Positions 14,831-23,718 of a DNA stretch of 64,000 nucleotides are shown piece by piece. Position numbers and translations under genes: made by a program. Source of the DNA: a virus. The notes under the pieces were generated by a model. The model searched no databases. It was not told where the DNA came from and saw only the letters and a list, made by a program, of their open reading frames with translations. Each line of letters opens with the position of its first letter. Position 1 is the first letter of the stretch. The stretch lies in the IMG/VR virus record IMGVR_UViG_3300033233_000015, positions 46,082 to 110,081 of that record; one strand, given 5' to 3'.

Positions 14831-16263
14831 GCGGTGACGGCAGACGTGACGGCAGACGACACCGCGGCGTGGCCGCTCCTCCCGAGCACGAAATCGTCGA
14901 CGAACTCTCCGAAGAGATCGAGGACAACGGAGAGACGCGCGCGGTCGCAAACGAGGAGACCGTCAAGCGCGAAGGTGCGCTCAACGCGGAAGCGGTGCAA
15001 AGCAACCGCCGGCGGAAGTCCATCGAGAACAAGAAGAGGGGTGGTGCCGGGACAGTTCCCTGGAACGAGTCTCGAGCGCCGCTTCTCTACGACGACATCA
15101 TCGCGCTCTACCCGCCGAACACGTTGATGATCTACGTCGAGCGTCTCTCGGGCACGCTCGCGAGCTGGTACTTGTACGGACAGCCGAAGAGCGGTCACGA
15201 GCTCTATCAGGCGATCCTCAAGCAGTGTCACGGGCGAAAAGAGGAGACCGAGTACCGCGTCGTCTTCCGCGATGCGCAGCGGAAGTTCGAACGAGGCATC
15301 GGTCGGCTCACGCTTCCGTCGACGCTCGACGACGCTACGCTCCCCGTGCAGCCTCAGGGAATGGGGATGCCGAACGGCGTGCCGCCCGCGAACTACGGGC
15401 AGCAAAACGGCTACGGTCAGCCGAACGGATATCCGCCGCAACAGCCGCCGCAGAACAACGGCTACCCGCAACAGCAGCAGCCTCCGCCGCAGAACTATCC
15501 GCAGCAAGCACCGCAGTTCGCGCAGCAACCGATGCAGCCGATGCAGCCGCAGTACGCGGGTCACTCACCGCAGGAGACGCAGGTGCTCCTCGACATGCAG
15601 CGGCAGATCGCCGAGATGAGCGGGCGAGTGACCGCGTACCTGACGCAGCAACCGATGCAGACGCCGCCTCAGCAAGATCAGCATCGACCGATCTACGATC
15701 GGCCGTCGCCGCGCTACAACGGAAGCGTCGTACCGCCCGCTCCTCAGCCTCCGCCGCAACAGGCCATGCAGCCTCCGCCGGGGATGTACCACGTCCCCGG
15801 ATTCGGCTTCGTCCCCACCGCGAAGCTCATGGAAGCGATGGGAGTCGTCGGGCCTCAGCAGCAGCAGGCTCCAGCAGCTCCTCCGCAGCCCCCGAGGAAC
15901 GCTGCCGACGAGTTCCGAAGCGCGATCGGTCTCATGACCACGGTCGCCGATGCCGCGCGCACCGTGCAGTCGATTTTCCCTAGCGCAGCAAGCGCGCCCG
16001 CGGCGCCGGCCGCTAGAGAAGACGACGATCTGCCGATGAAGACGATCAAGTACGGCGACTTCAACACGGTCGTGAACAAGGAAGACGGCAGCCTGCGGAT
16101 TCCAGACACGATCGCCGCGAACGGCGAGAAGATCCTCGGTTGGATCGAGAAGCAGCGCAAAGACATCCAAGCCCAACGCCAGCAACCTCAGTCGATACCC
16201 GAGCAACCGCCTCAGAACGGCATGATGCCGATGCCGCAGTATCCCGGAGAACAGCAGCGATGA
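14827..16263 (+). CDS. Gln/Pro-rich scaffold-like protein, 478 aa
   Basis: ATGA overlap start. Residues 1-70 are charged; residues 75-160 form a folded domain (TLMIYVERLSGTLASWYLYG then HELYQAILKQCHGRKEE). Residues 170-400 are low-complexity with Pro, Gln, Tyr, Asn and Gly repeats, interrupted by a helix (QETQVLLDMQRQIAEMSGRV). The C-terminal 90 residues are folded again. The layout recalls scaffolding or linker proteins; I cannot name a family. Confidence 0.55.
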   Translation: MSGDGRRDGRRHRGVAAPPEHEIVDELSEEIEDNGETRAVANEETVKREGALNAEAVQSNRRRKSIENKKRGGAGTVPWNESRAPLLYDDIIALYPPNTLMIYVERLSGTLASWYLYGQPKSGHELYQAILKQCHGRKEETEYRVVFRDAQRKFERGIGRLTLPSTLDDATLPVQPQGMGMPNGVPPANYGQQNGYGQPNGYPPQQPPQNNGYPQQQQPPPQNYPQQAPQFAQQPMQPMQPQYAGHSPQETQVLLDMQRQIAEMSGRVTAYLTQQPMQTPPQQDQHRPIYDRPSPRYNGSVVPPAPQPPPQQAMQPPPGMYHVPGFGFVPTAKLMEAMGVVGPQQQQAPAAPPQPPRNAADEFRSAIGLMTTVADAARTVQSIFPSAASAPAAPAAREDDDLPMKTIKYGDFNTVVNKEDGSLRIPDTIAANGEKILGWIEKQRKDIQAQRQQPQSIPEQPPQNGMMPMPQYPGEQQR

Positions 16264-16715
16264 AGGCGAACGTCACGATCGAATTTACCGACGAGGAGTT
16301 GAAGGACTACGGGTGGGGTCTTCTCGTCCGCGGGATCCAGTCTCTCGGCAAGATCAAGGTGTTCGACGATCCGCAGTCGGTGAGCATGATCCAAGGCATG
16401 ATCAACCAGCTCATCAACGGTGCGAACGCCGCGAGATCGGGTACGCGCGTCCCGCCCGCGTGGGGTCCTCAGCCACCGATCGGATACGGACCGATGCCCA
16501 CGCAACAAGCGCGCGTCGTTCCGATTCAACCGCAGATCGTTCACGACAAGTGCTTCGTGATCGAGGAGACGCGTGCGAACGAAGCAGGAATCGGGTGTCA
16601 CGTCTGCGCGTCGTTCAACGCTGCGGGACGAACCGTGTGTCGTCACTGCGGTCACGAGCTCTGCTGCGATATCCCCGGTCCCGTGATCACTCCGCCACCG
16701 AAAACACAAATGTGA
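16260..16715 (+). CDS. zinc-ribbon protein, 151 aa
   Basis: ATGA overlap start. N-terminal alpha/beta part (VTIEFTDEELKDYGWGLLV), a Pro-rich linker and a C-terminal zinc ribbon (CHVCASFNAAGRTVCRHCG). The gene ends at the next promoter. Function unknown. Confidence 0.55.
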   Translation: MKANVTIEFTDEELKDYGWGLLVRGIQSLGKIKVFDDPQSVSMIQGMINQLINGANAARSGTRVPPAWGPQPPIGYGPMPTQQARVVPIQPQIVHDKCFVIEETRANEAGIGCHVCASFNAAGRTVCRHCGHELCCDIPGPVITPPPKTQM

Positions 16716-16740
16716 CGACCGCGCGCGCATCGCGTACGAT
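16712..16740 (+). promoter_or_regulatory. promoter for a leaderless transcript (LysM gene)
   Basis: GTGACG (16712-16717), 17-base spacer, TACGAT (16735-16740), then 6 bases to the ATG at 16747. Same geometry as the promoter at 11848. It overlaps the last codon of the previous gene. Confidence 0.5.
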
Positions 16741-16746
16741 GCGCTC

Positions 16747-17304
16747 ATGCGGGTCTACAACGTGCAGCCCGGCGACAGCCCGGCGTCGATCGCAATTTCG
16801 TACGCTGGATGCCCAAAATGTTCGATCGATCTCGTCTCCGTGAATCCGCACAAGCCGACCGTTCGCTATCCGAACGGCTACGTGACGTTCAAGGATCTGC
16901 GCGCGGGTGAGCGGCTCTGGCTCCCCGACAAGTGGTTCAGCGGCGCGCTCGATGATTTGCCGAGCGAATATTTCGCATCGCTGCCGAGCGCCGACGGATT
17001 TCTGGCCGATCCACGGCCGAACCTGCCGCCGCCGCAAAAGGGGCCGTCCGGTCCTCCGGACTATCCGAAACCTCCTCCTCTGATCATCTCGCCCGTGGCA
17101 CCGTATCGGCCGCCGCCCTTGGCGCCGGTGCCCGATCCGTCCAAGCAGAAGCCGCCGAACGCTGGTGGCGGAGGATCGGCGGGCGGCGGAACCCCAGGAG
17201 AGACGACGCCGTCGGAGTCGGGCATGAGCACCGGAGCGAAGGTCGCCATCGGATTCGCAGTCGCCGCAGCAGGAGGGTTCGCACTATGGACTTTGGCGAA
17301 GTAA
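16747..17304 (+). CDS. LysM-domain protein with Pro-rich linker and C-terminal membrane anchor
   Basis: 185 aa. Residues 1-60 form a LysM-like wall-binding domain (YNVQPGDSPASIA ... GERLWLP) carrying a CPKC insertion. Residues 85-160 are Pro/Gly-rich and extended. The C-terminus is a transmembrane helix (VAIGFAVAAAGGFALWTLAK). The product would bind peptidoglycan while fixed in a membrane, fitting a virion spike or entry factor. A related LysM domain lies at 27082. Confidence 0.7.
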   Translation: MRVYNVQPGDSPASIAISYAGCPKCSIDLVSVNPHKPTVRYPNGYVTFKDLRAGERLWLPDKWFSGALDDLPSEYFASLPSADGFLADPRPNLPPPQKGPSGPPDYPKPPPLIISPVAPYRPPPLAPVPDPSKQKPPNAGGGGSAGGGTPGETTPSESGMSTGAKVAIGFAVAAAGGFALWTLAK

Positions 17305-17504
17305 GCATCCACGGTCGTTCGGTCGCCGAGCTCGGAATGCTCGGTGCTGACGTCAACGTCACGAACTGCCCCGCCTGCTCGTGCAGCGGGTATTTTTGGG
17401 CGGGCATGTTCCTCGGAGCGGGCACGCTCTACATCACGACCGCAGTGCTCGGCGCTGCTGCGATCTTCGGATCGACGGTCGCGTACAAGCGGATGAATCC
17501 GTGA
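17286..17504 (+). CDS. small membrane protein with HGRSVAELG tag, 72 aa
   Basis: Overlaps the LysM gene by 19 bases. N-terminal MDFGEVSIHGRSVAELGML is a form of the recurring tag. CPACSC and two hydrophobic stretches (YFWAGMFLGAGTLYITTAVL; GAAAIFGSTVAY) follow. No function assigned. Confidence 0.6.
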   Translation: MDFGEVSIHGRSVAELGMLGADVNVTNCPACSCSGYFWAGMFLGAGTLYITTAVLGAAAIFGSTVAYKRMNP

Positions 17505-17511
17505 GCTCGTG

Positions 17512-18153
17512 ATGGACTTCGGGAGCGAACTCTCTTTCGGTGGTCGTTCCGTCGAAGGATTCGGGCTCGGCACGTTTCTTCGCCAGCCGTCCGTCGAGGA
17601 TCTTCGCAACCTCATCAACGCCAAAGACTACGAGCTGAATCAAATCTACAAGCACTACATGGCCTTCTGGCAGATGTGGGAGACCGTAGATTTGCCGGCC
17701 AAGCTCGATTGGGCCAACGACTGGAACGCGCTTCTCGCAAGATACAAGAAGGCAAAGGAGACCGCGCAGTGGGCGTTCGACAAGGCGGCGGGGCAGCCGT
17801 GGCCGGACTCGGTCATCCTGGCTCCCGACGAATGGAACACCGTGCTTCGAGCGCTGAGAAAAAATTGGGACGGCAAGACGGGGGGTACGCTGGAGAAGGG
17901 TGATGAGGCCGATCTCGAATTTCGCCTTTCGGCTGCGAGCCACAAGAGCAGCGACTTCTCGCACGAGCCGCAACCGACGGGCGACGTCGATCTCGAGATT
18001 TTCAAAGCCGCCGACAAGGCGACCAAGGGGATCGAAACCGTCGCGGGTAAAATCGCCAACTACGTCCCGATCGGACTCGCCATCGGGGCAGGCATCTTGG
18101 TGCTCGTAGCGGGGGCCTACGTCATCGCTCTCTTGCCCAAGTCGAGATCATGA
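17512..18153 (+). CDS. membrane-anchored protein with GGRSVEGFG tag, 213 aa
   Basis: Starts MDFGSELSFGGRSVEGFGLG, the clearest copy of the N-terminal tag. A helical body with many aromatic residues (YKHYMAFWQMWETVDLPAK) follows, then a C-terminal transmembrane segment (IGLAIGAGILVLVAGAYVIA) and the tail LLPKSRS. Likely a virion membrane protein. Confidence 0.6.
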   Translation: MDFGSELSFGGRSVEGFGLGTFLRQPSVEDLRNLINAKDYELNQIYKHYMAFWQMWETVDLPAKLDWANDWNALLARYKKAKETAQWAFDKAAGQPWPDSVILAPDEWNTVLRALRKNWDGKTGGTLEKGDEADLEFRLSAASHKSSDFSHEPQPTGDVDLEIFKAADKATKGIETVAGKIANYVPIGLAIGAGILVLVAGAYVIALLPKSRS

Positions 18154-18497
18154 AGTCCAGCACGAAGACCCTCATCGCGGCCGGCGCGGGCGCGGCGATC
18201 GTCGGATTGATCGCGGTGATCGCTTCTCCGAAGTCGAACGCCAGCTCGGGACAGGTTCAAGTCCTGCACGGTCACCGATACCGACTCTCGCACGTGTACC
18301 CATCGGGAACGCAGCCTCCGAGCGTCGCGGTGATGCAGCAGAAGATCGATGTTCTGATGCCGAACACGTGGAGAGTTGTCTCCTCGTCGTTCGACATAGA
18401 CAGATCGGTCGGGACGTTCATCGCCGACATGATCGGTCAGACGCACTACGAAATGACGGTCGGCGGATCGATCGAAGACATGGGGCCGACGCCATGA
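18150..18497 (+). CDS. signal-anchored protein, 115 aa
   Basis: ATGA overlap start. The N-terminal hydrophobic segment (TLIAAGAGAAIVGLIAVIAS) is a signal anchor. The soluble part begins LHGHRYRLSHVYPSG, resembling the KTGHRYVAGGIFLY stretch of the next gene, so the two may be distantly related. Confidence 0.55.
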   Translation: MKSSTKTLIAAGAGAAIVGLIAVIASPKSNASSGQVQVLHGHRYRLSHVYPSGTQPPSVAVMQQKIDVLMPNTWRVVSSSFDIDRSVGTFIADMIGQTHYEMTVGGSIEDMGPTP

Positions 18498-19198
18498 CCA
18501 TTTTTTTCGGAGGTAGACCCGTACGCGGCTTCGGTCTCGAGGATTCGGGACCGACACCGATCCCTCTCTGCGGTTTTCCGAACACGCCCGACTGCGACAG
18601 GTTCACGCTCAAGACGGGCCACCGCTACGTCGCTGGAGGCATCTTCCTCTATCGCTACAAGCCCGACTTCCCGATGGCGGAGGAAGAGAAGCAGGATTTC
18701 ATCTCGAGCTTCGGCGGCGCGATGATGGTCGATTGGGTGAAAGCGCTTGGGCCGCCGAACGATCTCGGTGCAGCAGCGCCTCAGGGATTTCAGTGGGCTC
18801 TTTCGGTGATCTTCCAGGGCTACGCCAAGCGCGATCAGATCCTCATCAACGGACAGACGGAGACGTGGCTCGTTGCTGCGCAGGTGCCCGACAACGTCAC
18901 GCCTCCGCCCGAACCTCCTGCGCCGACACCGCCGAGCGTCACGGAGCACCGAGGCGTGAAGATCATCTACCAGCTGGTGCCTGGTGGCGGATGCGTCGCT
19001 GCGTTCGTTACGCAGCAGGGGAGCTTCGACGTGCAAGACGTCGACTGCGACGGTGCCATCGCGAAGGCGAAGGCGAAACTCGACTCGATGATGGGCGGCG
19101 GCGCGAGCCCCTCTTCCTCGAGCCACACCGGCATCATCGTCGGCATCGCGGCGGGCGTCGTCCTCGCGGGAGCTGCCCTGATCGCAACATCGAGATGA
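18494..19198 (+). CDS. membrane-anchored protein with GGRPVRGFG tag, 234 aa
   Basis: Starts MTIFFGGRPVRGFGLED. Contains Cys-spaced motifs (CGFPNTPDC; CVAAFVTQQGSFDVQDVDC) that may form disulfides, a Pro-rich linker, and a C-terminal transmembrane helix (IIVGIAAGVVLAGAALIA) with TSR tail. Disulfides plus an anchor suggest an extracytoplasmic virion component. Confidence 0.6.
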   Translation: MTIFFGGRPVRGFGLEDSGPTPIPLCGFPNTPDCDRFTLKTGHRYVAGGIFLYRYKPDFPMAEEEKQDFISSFGGAMMVDWVKALGPPNDLGAAAPQGFQWALSVIFQGYAKRDQILINGQTETWLVAAQVPDNVTPPPEPPAPTPPSVTEHRGVKIIYQLVPGGGCVAAFVTQQGSFDVQDVDCDGAIAKAKAKLDSMMGGGASPSSSSHTGIIVGIAAGVVLAGAALIATSR

Positions 19199-19872
19199 AG
19201 CGTGCATGGATCGTCGCCGGCGGAGCGGGAATCGCCATCGCGACGGTAGCGATCGTGAGGTCTCGACACGCGCGCGCGCAGTCGAGACCAGACTTCAATC
19301 GCTCCGTGCTTGCTCGAGCCGAAAGCGATCTCGGTGTCATCGAGACGTCACCCAACAGCGGGCCACGCGTGGACGAGATGCTGAGATCGGTCGGGATCAA
19401 CGTACCCGCCAACTGGTGCGCGGCGGCCGTGTCGACATGGGTTCGGGAAGCAGCGCGCGAGCTCGGCGTTGGCGTGCCCATCGCGGGGTCTGCGAGCGTG
19501 CTTTCGATCGTTCAAGAGATGCGCGATCCGAACAACCCAAAGGTCGGATGGATCGAAACAACAGACCTGCGCGCGCATCCTGAGCGCGTGCGGCCAGGGA
19601 TGATCGTGGCGTGGACGCGCGGTCTGCCTGGCAGCGGCTTGGGACACATCGGTATCGTCGAGAGCAGCGACAGCCGAGGCGCGTTCGTACACATCGACGG
19701 CAACGCGGGCGCTAACGCTGATCGCGTCGCCAAAGGCACAAGCGATCTCTCGAGCGCGTCGCTGATCGGGATGGGGTTCTTCCGCGACATCGCTGTCGGA
19801 CTCGGCGACTACAACTTCGCGCTCGGCTACTACAACGATCCGCCGGGGGCTCTCCTTTTTCCGCTATCCTGA
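19195..19872 (+). CDS. CHAP/NlpC-like peptidoglycan hydrolase with N-terminal membrane anchor
   Basis: 225 aa. Residues 4-22 form a transmembrane segment. The catalytic layout is cysteine-amidase/endopeptidase-like: NWCAAAVSTWVREAA provides the Cys, GHIGIVES the His, and VHIDGNAG a possible third residue. Such enzymes cut cross-bridges or the amide bond in the wall. A membrane-tethered lytic enzyme beside capsid genes fits genome delivery through the cell wall rather than lysis, but either is possible. Confidence 0.7.
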   Translation: MKRAWIVAGGAGIAIATVAIVRSRHARAQSRPDFNRSVLARAESDLGVIETSPNSGPRVDEMLRSVGINVPANWCAAAVSTWVREAARELGVGVPIAGSASVLSIVQEMRDPNNPKVGWIETTDLRAHPERVRPGMIVAWTRGLPGSGLGHIGIVESSDSRGAFVHIDGNAGANADRVAKGTSDLSSASLIGMGFFRDIAVGLGDYNFALGYYNDPPGALLFPLS

Positions 19873-19877
19873 AGATC

Positions 19878-20537
19878 ATGATCGAGAAGCCCGTACCTGG
19901 CGTCCTCGCGAGACCTCACCCCGGCGGCAAACGCGGAGCGATGATCTCGCTCGACGAGACCGCGAAAGGCGCGTGGCGCGATCGGATGTCGCCGCGGCTT
20001 CGCGCGTGGGCTACGCAGCAGCTCGACAAGTGTGGCCGTCCCACGGGGAAACGCGCACGCGTGCAGTGCCTCCTCGACGCCTTCCGCAAGAAGGTGCCCT
20101 ATCTGGCCGATCCGAAGTGGGGTGAGTTCATCGCGAGCTCCGACCAGCTTCTCTGCGTGGACGAAGACAAGAACCTCTGCTTCATCGGCGCCGACTGCGA
20201 AGAGCACGCTCGAGCGATGGCGGCCCTCTGTCTCTGCATCGGGATTGACGCGATGATCGTGGGCCAGTCGTCACGAGATCCCGCCGACGTCCCCACGCAC
20301 GTCTACTTCGCGTTCAAAGACGATCTCGATTCGTGGGTCCGAGGCGACTCGACGACGACGTATCCGGTGGGCAGGGTCGCTCCGTACCTTCGCGAGTGGT
20401 GGGTCGATCCGTCCGAGGGTGTCGCTGAGGCGGGGCTCGGCGACATCGTCGTGATGGGCGCCACGGATGGTTTGCAGGATGCACCTAAAAATGGTGCGGT
20501 CTACACGGGTCGATACGCGGGGCTGTTCTCGAAATGA
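19878..20537 (+). CDS. transglutaminase-like cysteine protease fold protein
   Basis: 219 aa. The triad pattern is clear: CVDEDKNLCFIGADCEEHA gives the Cys-Glu-Glu-His element (compare GDCxDxA), THVYFAF the His, and WVRGDSTTTYP the Asp. In phages such domains act as proteases or crosslinking enzymes near head genes. TATCCT ends 7 bases before the ATG, another possible leaderless start. Confidence 0.65.
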   Translation: MIEKPVPGVLARPHPGGKRGAMISLDETAKGAWRDRMSPRLRAWATQQLDKCGRPTGKRARVQCLLDAFRKKVPYLADPKWGEFIASSDQLLCVDEDKNLCFIGADCEEHARAMAALCLCIGIDAMIVGQSSRDPADVPTHVYFAFKDDLDSWVRGDSTTTYPVGRVAPYLREWWVDPSEGVAEAGLGDIVVMGATDGLQDAPKNGAVYTGRYAGLFSK

Positions 20538-20968
20538 GCCGTTCGCGGCGAAGAGTGAAAATTCTCGGTGACGACGTCGCTCTGTCGATTGTCGATCGTG
20601 AGCCGTTGGTGTTCCCTAAGGATCACGTACTCATCTTCGATCCGAGTGGGCGATCGATCGGGAAATGCTGCCTCGTCATCGGCCCCGCGCGCTTCACCAA
20701 CGATCCGATTTCTAATTTTTCCAAATTCGATCGCGGTTGGTACGGCGACGACTACGAACGTCGATTGGCTTTCGTTGACGTTCCCGAAGATCACTGGCAC
20801 TCTTTCGATCGCGTGGACGAGATCACCTACTTCCGATACGGAGAGCTCGAGGGAGATTTCACGCATCCCTTCCGCGAACCGCAGCAGCTCTTGAAGAGCA
20901 GGAAGTGGCACATGCTCGTCCTCTCGTCCGATTGCAGAATCACTCGTCGCGGGATCGAGGAACCGTGA
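20534..20968 (+). CDS. hypothetical protein, 144 aa
   Basis: ATGA overlap start. Beta-rich (VALSIVDREPLVFPKDHVLI; CCLVIGPARFT) with a basic N-terminus. Perhaps a small SH3-like barrel. Its stop is directly followed by the ATG of the arginine-rich protein. Confidence 0.55.
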   Translation: MSRSRRRVKILGDDVALSIVDREPLVFPKDHVLIFDPSGRSIGKCCLVIGPARFTNDPISNFSKFDRGWYGDDYERRLAFVDVPEDHWHSFDRVDEITYFRYGELEGDFTHPFREPQQLLKSRKWHMLVLSSDCRITRRGIEEP

Positions 20969-22387
20969 ATGGCGTCCTACGCGGATTGGCTCTCAGAGAT
21001 GTCTCGACGGCGACCTCGCCGTCGTCGCGCTCGACGATCCGCCGCGCCCGTCGCCTCTTCCCGATCCTCTACATCCCGAACGTCGCCGAAGCGTCCTGCG
21101 AAAAAAAAGAAGACCAAGCAAACCGCCGGCTCCGGCGGACGTAAAACGAAACAAGGAGTGACCATGGCCCGTCGCCGTCGCCGAAAGCACGCCAAGAGCC
21201 CCGTCGCAGAGACCCGTCGTCGTCGCCGGCGAGCCGCAGCCCCGAAACGTCGTCGCCGTCGGGCGCGAGAAGCGGCGGTGGCGCAAGCTCCGCGTCGGCG
21301 TCGTCGCGCGCGTCGTCGCGCGGCACGGTCGTGGTTCGGCAACGCCCCCGGACATCGTCGAGCCGCGAAGAAGGGCTGGCGTAAGAAACGCAGCAGCGGT
21401 CGTCGGCGTCGAAGCCGCGAGGTGAGCGAGGCTCCGCGCCGCCGCCGCCCGAGCCGTCGTCGGGGTCGTCACTACCGAGAGGCCGCGCACGAGGCGCGTC
21501 GCGGCGGGTACTCCCGACGTCGGCGCCACGCGCGCAACAACCCGGCGATGAACGGAGGCGAGCTCGCCATCGCGTTCATCGCGGGCGGTCTCGGCTTCAC
21601 GCTCGCCGACTTCGCCGATCGGTACTTCGCCACGTACGATCCGTCGGCGACGGGCGAACTGCCGAAGGACAAGTTCACGGGCGGCAACGGCACGATGGCG
21701 AACACGCTCAACATCGCCGCGCCGCCAGGCTTCCTTCGAATCGGCGTCGGCGTCGCGCTGACGGCTCTTCCGGGGGTCGGCGCGTACCTCGTCAAGAACT
21801 CGATGGCGAAGGCCGCGCTCCACGGCATGATGATCGGCGCGGGCATCAAGCTCTTCTCGACGCTCTTCAATGCGTTCGTGATGGGCAACCTGCTCAAGCC
21901 GGGACCGCAGGACGATCCGAAGAAGTCGCTCGGAGCGCGCCTCTACCCGGCCGAGATCACCGCGGCGCAGAACATGTCGAACAGCCCCGCGACGATGGCC
22001 TCGCCGTTCAACCCCGGCCTCGCGGCTCGTCCTCAGCAACGCGACGTCGGACCCTTCGCACTCGCGCAGGATCCGAGCGCGTTCGCTCCCGCACCGAGCG
22101 CGCCGCCCGTGAACGTCGCGCCGAGCCCTCCGCCCGTGAACGTGGACAGACCGCCATCGAACGGCGGCGGTCCGCCCGTGAACGTGGACAGACCGCCATC
22201 GAACGGCGGCGGTCCGCCCGTCGTCATGAGCCCGCCCATGGGTCCGCCGCCCTCGAGCGGACCGCCCGCGCGATCGGGCGGATCCTGCCCCGCCTGCAAA
22301 GGCGAGAGCGGGGCGTGCGGCTGCCTCGGATCGCAACCTCAAGCGCAGACGAACTACGCCTACCTCGGCGTCATCAACGAATCGTGA
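20969..22387 (+). CDS. arginine-rich DNA-condensing membrane protein
   Basis: 472 aa; an internal ATG at 21164 with a strong AAGGAGTGACC site may be the main start. Residues 10-190 are protamine-like, with dozens of Arg in RRRR clusters. Then come two membrane segments (GELAIAFIAGGLGFTLADFA; VGVALTALPGVGAYLV) and a further hydrophobic helix. The C-terminal third is Pro/Gly-rich with a perfect 42-bp tandem repeat and ends in a Cys-rich CPACKGESGACGC. The protein could tie genome DNA to an internal membrane. It precedes the capsid gene. Confidence 0.65.
   Translation: MASYADWLSEMSRRRPRRRRARRSAAPVASSRSSTSRTSPKRPAKKKKTKQTAGSGGRKTKQGVTMARRRRRKHAKSPVAETRRRRRRAAAPKRRRRRAREAAVAQAPRRRRRARRRAARSWFGNAPGHRRAAKKGWRKKRSSGRRRRSREVSEAPRRRRPSRRRGRHYREAAHEARRGGYSRRRRHARNNPAMNGGELAIAFIAGGLGFTLADFADRYFATYDPSATGELPKDKFTGGNGTMANTLNIAAPPGFLRIGVGVALTALPGVGAYLVKNSMAKAALHGMMIGAGIKLFSTLFNAFVMGNLLKPGPQDDPKKSLGARLYPAEITAAQNMSNSPATMASPFNPGLAARPQQRDVGPFALAQDPSAFAPAPSAPPVNVAPSPPPVNVDRPPSNGGGPPVNVDRPPSNGGGPPVVMSPPMGPPPSSGPPARSGGSCPACKGESGACGCLGSQPQAQTNYAYLGVINES
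22131..22214 (+). repeat. perfect 42-bp tandem duplication
   Basis: Two identical 42-base units (22131-22172 and 22173-22214) encode PVNVDRPPSNGGGP twice within the Pro-rich part of the arginine-rich protein. Exact identity points to recent duplication or slippage. Confidence 0.9.
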
Positions 22388-22393
22388 TGGAGA

Positions 22394-22427
22394 GAGCCTG
22401 CGGCTGACCGACTGAAACGGCAGGCTC
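22394..22427 (+). promoter_or_regulatory. hairpin in the capsid-gene leader
   Basis: GAGCCTGC (22394-22401) pairs with GCAGGCTC (22420-22427), an 8-bp stem with an 18-base loop, just upstream of the capsid-gene ribosome-binding region (GGAAAGAAAG). No U-run follows, so mRNA stabilisation or a processing site is more likely than termination. Confidence 0.5.
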
Positions 22428-22443
22428 GGAAAGAAAGACGACC

Positions 22444-23694
22444 ATGGAAGCTCAAGTGAAGAAGTCGATGACGAAAGCTCGGTTCGGCCAGGACCGCGAT
22501 CGGGTGAAGCGCGTTCCCTTCGGTCTCGGCGACGCGCCAAGCTCCGACGCGCTCAACAAGACGCTCCGTTGCTCCTTCGGCAACGTGCCCGTCATCGAGG
22601 AGGTCGTTTGGACGATTCCTCTCCCGCTCTCCGAAGCGGAAGCGCAGAGCACGTTCGGCGACATCATCAACGTGCTCACCTCGCAGGCGAACGTGCCGGG
22701 TGTCGCGTCGATCGACTCGACGTTCCTGCTCAACGGCATCCTGCAGACGGACCTCTACACGCAGGGCGTCGGCGTGCACGTCTTCTGCGAGCCGATGCAG
22801 CTCGCGACGATCGGCAACGCTTGGACGTCGCCGCCCACGGCCGGCGCCGTTCCGCCGCCGTCCCCCGACGTCTTCACGCTGAACGATGTCGCCGGCGGCG
22901 CGCTCGGTCTCGCGCAAGGCACCACGATGGTGCCCGCCGCCTTCGATTGGGGCGGCGAGGTGTGGCGCGCGGGCTGGAACTTCATCAACGCGTACCAGTT
23001 CCAGTGGAAGACGAGCCAGCGCGAGCTCGTCTTGAACGAGCTGGCGGCCGACGTCTCGTACTTCGGCAGCTTCGCGGACGCGGAGGCGGCGGGCACCAGC
23101 GAGTTCCCGATCGCGGAGCTCGTCGCGCGCACGAACGCCGTCTACCGCTCGAAGGCGTCGGGGTTCACCTTCCTCCCCGTGAACTTCCGCCGCGTCGGAA
23201 GCGTCACGGTGGCGGCGGCCAACGTCGGCATCTTCCACCCGACGCGCGACTTCGACCTCGCGCCCGTCACCTGGGGCGGTCTCCGCTGGCAGGGGTACGG
23301 CTGCAAGGGTCAGATGTACCGGATGATCGAGAACCCGTGCTTCCTCGAGCGCGCGATTCCGATCGGCATGCAGTTCATCGTGCAGGATCCGGTGCACCAG
23401 GCCGCGATGCTCGAAGCGCTCACGATGGACAACTCGCTGCTCGGGACGAACATCAGCCCCGACACGAACATCAGCTGCGCGAACACGACGACGGGCGCGA
23501 ACGTCATGCTCGAGCAGACGCTCGACTCGCCGCCCGTGAACACGCCGCAGCAGGTGACGCTCTGCCGTCAGGTCTTCAAGGGCGGCATCCTCAAGATCGG
23601 CATCAAGCTCAAGGGGTGGGAGTTCCCCGCTCCGTGGCGTCTCTGGTGCCAGCAGAACGCGCCGCAGCTCGTCTCCTGCCCCGCGCAGAGCTGA
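22444..23694 (+). CDS. candidate major capsid protein, 416 aa
   Basis: A beta-rich protein of uniform composition with very G/C-rich third codon positions, as expected for the most expressed gene. Landmarks: CSFGNVPVIEEVVWTIPLPL, VGVHVFCEPMQL, NAYQFQWKTSQRELVLNELA, SKASGFTFLPVNFRRVGSVT, LKGWEFPAPWRLW. It is flanked by a 5' hairpin and a strong 3' terminator-like hairpin, and followed by two paralogous beta-barrel-like proteins. There is no HK97-type prohead protease or delta-domain signature. The length suits a double jelly-roll protein, but the fold cannot be proven from sequence alone. Confidence 0.55.
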   Translation: MEAQVKKSMTKARFGQDRDRVKRVPFGLGDAPSSDALNKTLRCSFGNVPVIEEVVWTIPLPLSEAEAQSTFGDIINVLTSQANVPGVASIDSTFLLNGILQTDLYTQGVGVHVFCEPMQLATIGNAWTSPPTAGAVPPPSPDVFTLNDVAGGALGLAQGTTMVPAAFDWGGEVWRAGWNFINAYQFQWKTSQRELVLNELAADVSYFGSFADAEAAGTSEFPIAELVARTNAVYRSKASGFTFLPVNFRRVGSVTVAAANVGIFHPTRDFDLAPVTWGGLRWQGYGCKGQMYRMIENPCFLERAIPIGMQFIVQDPVHQAAMLEALTMDNSLLGTNISPDTNISCANTTTGANVMLEQTLDSPPVNTPQQVTLCRQVFKGGILKIGIKLKGWEFPAPWRLWCQQNAPQLVSCPAQS

Positions 23695-23718
23695 GCCAAG
23701 CAGCGTGACTAGACCGCG

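Noticed and set aside
20993-22540. 515-codon minus-strand open frame
   Set aside because: Arg-rich mirror of the arginine-rich gene and capsid start; no motif and no ribosome-binding site.
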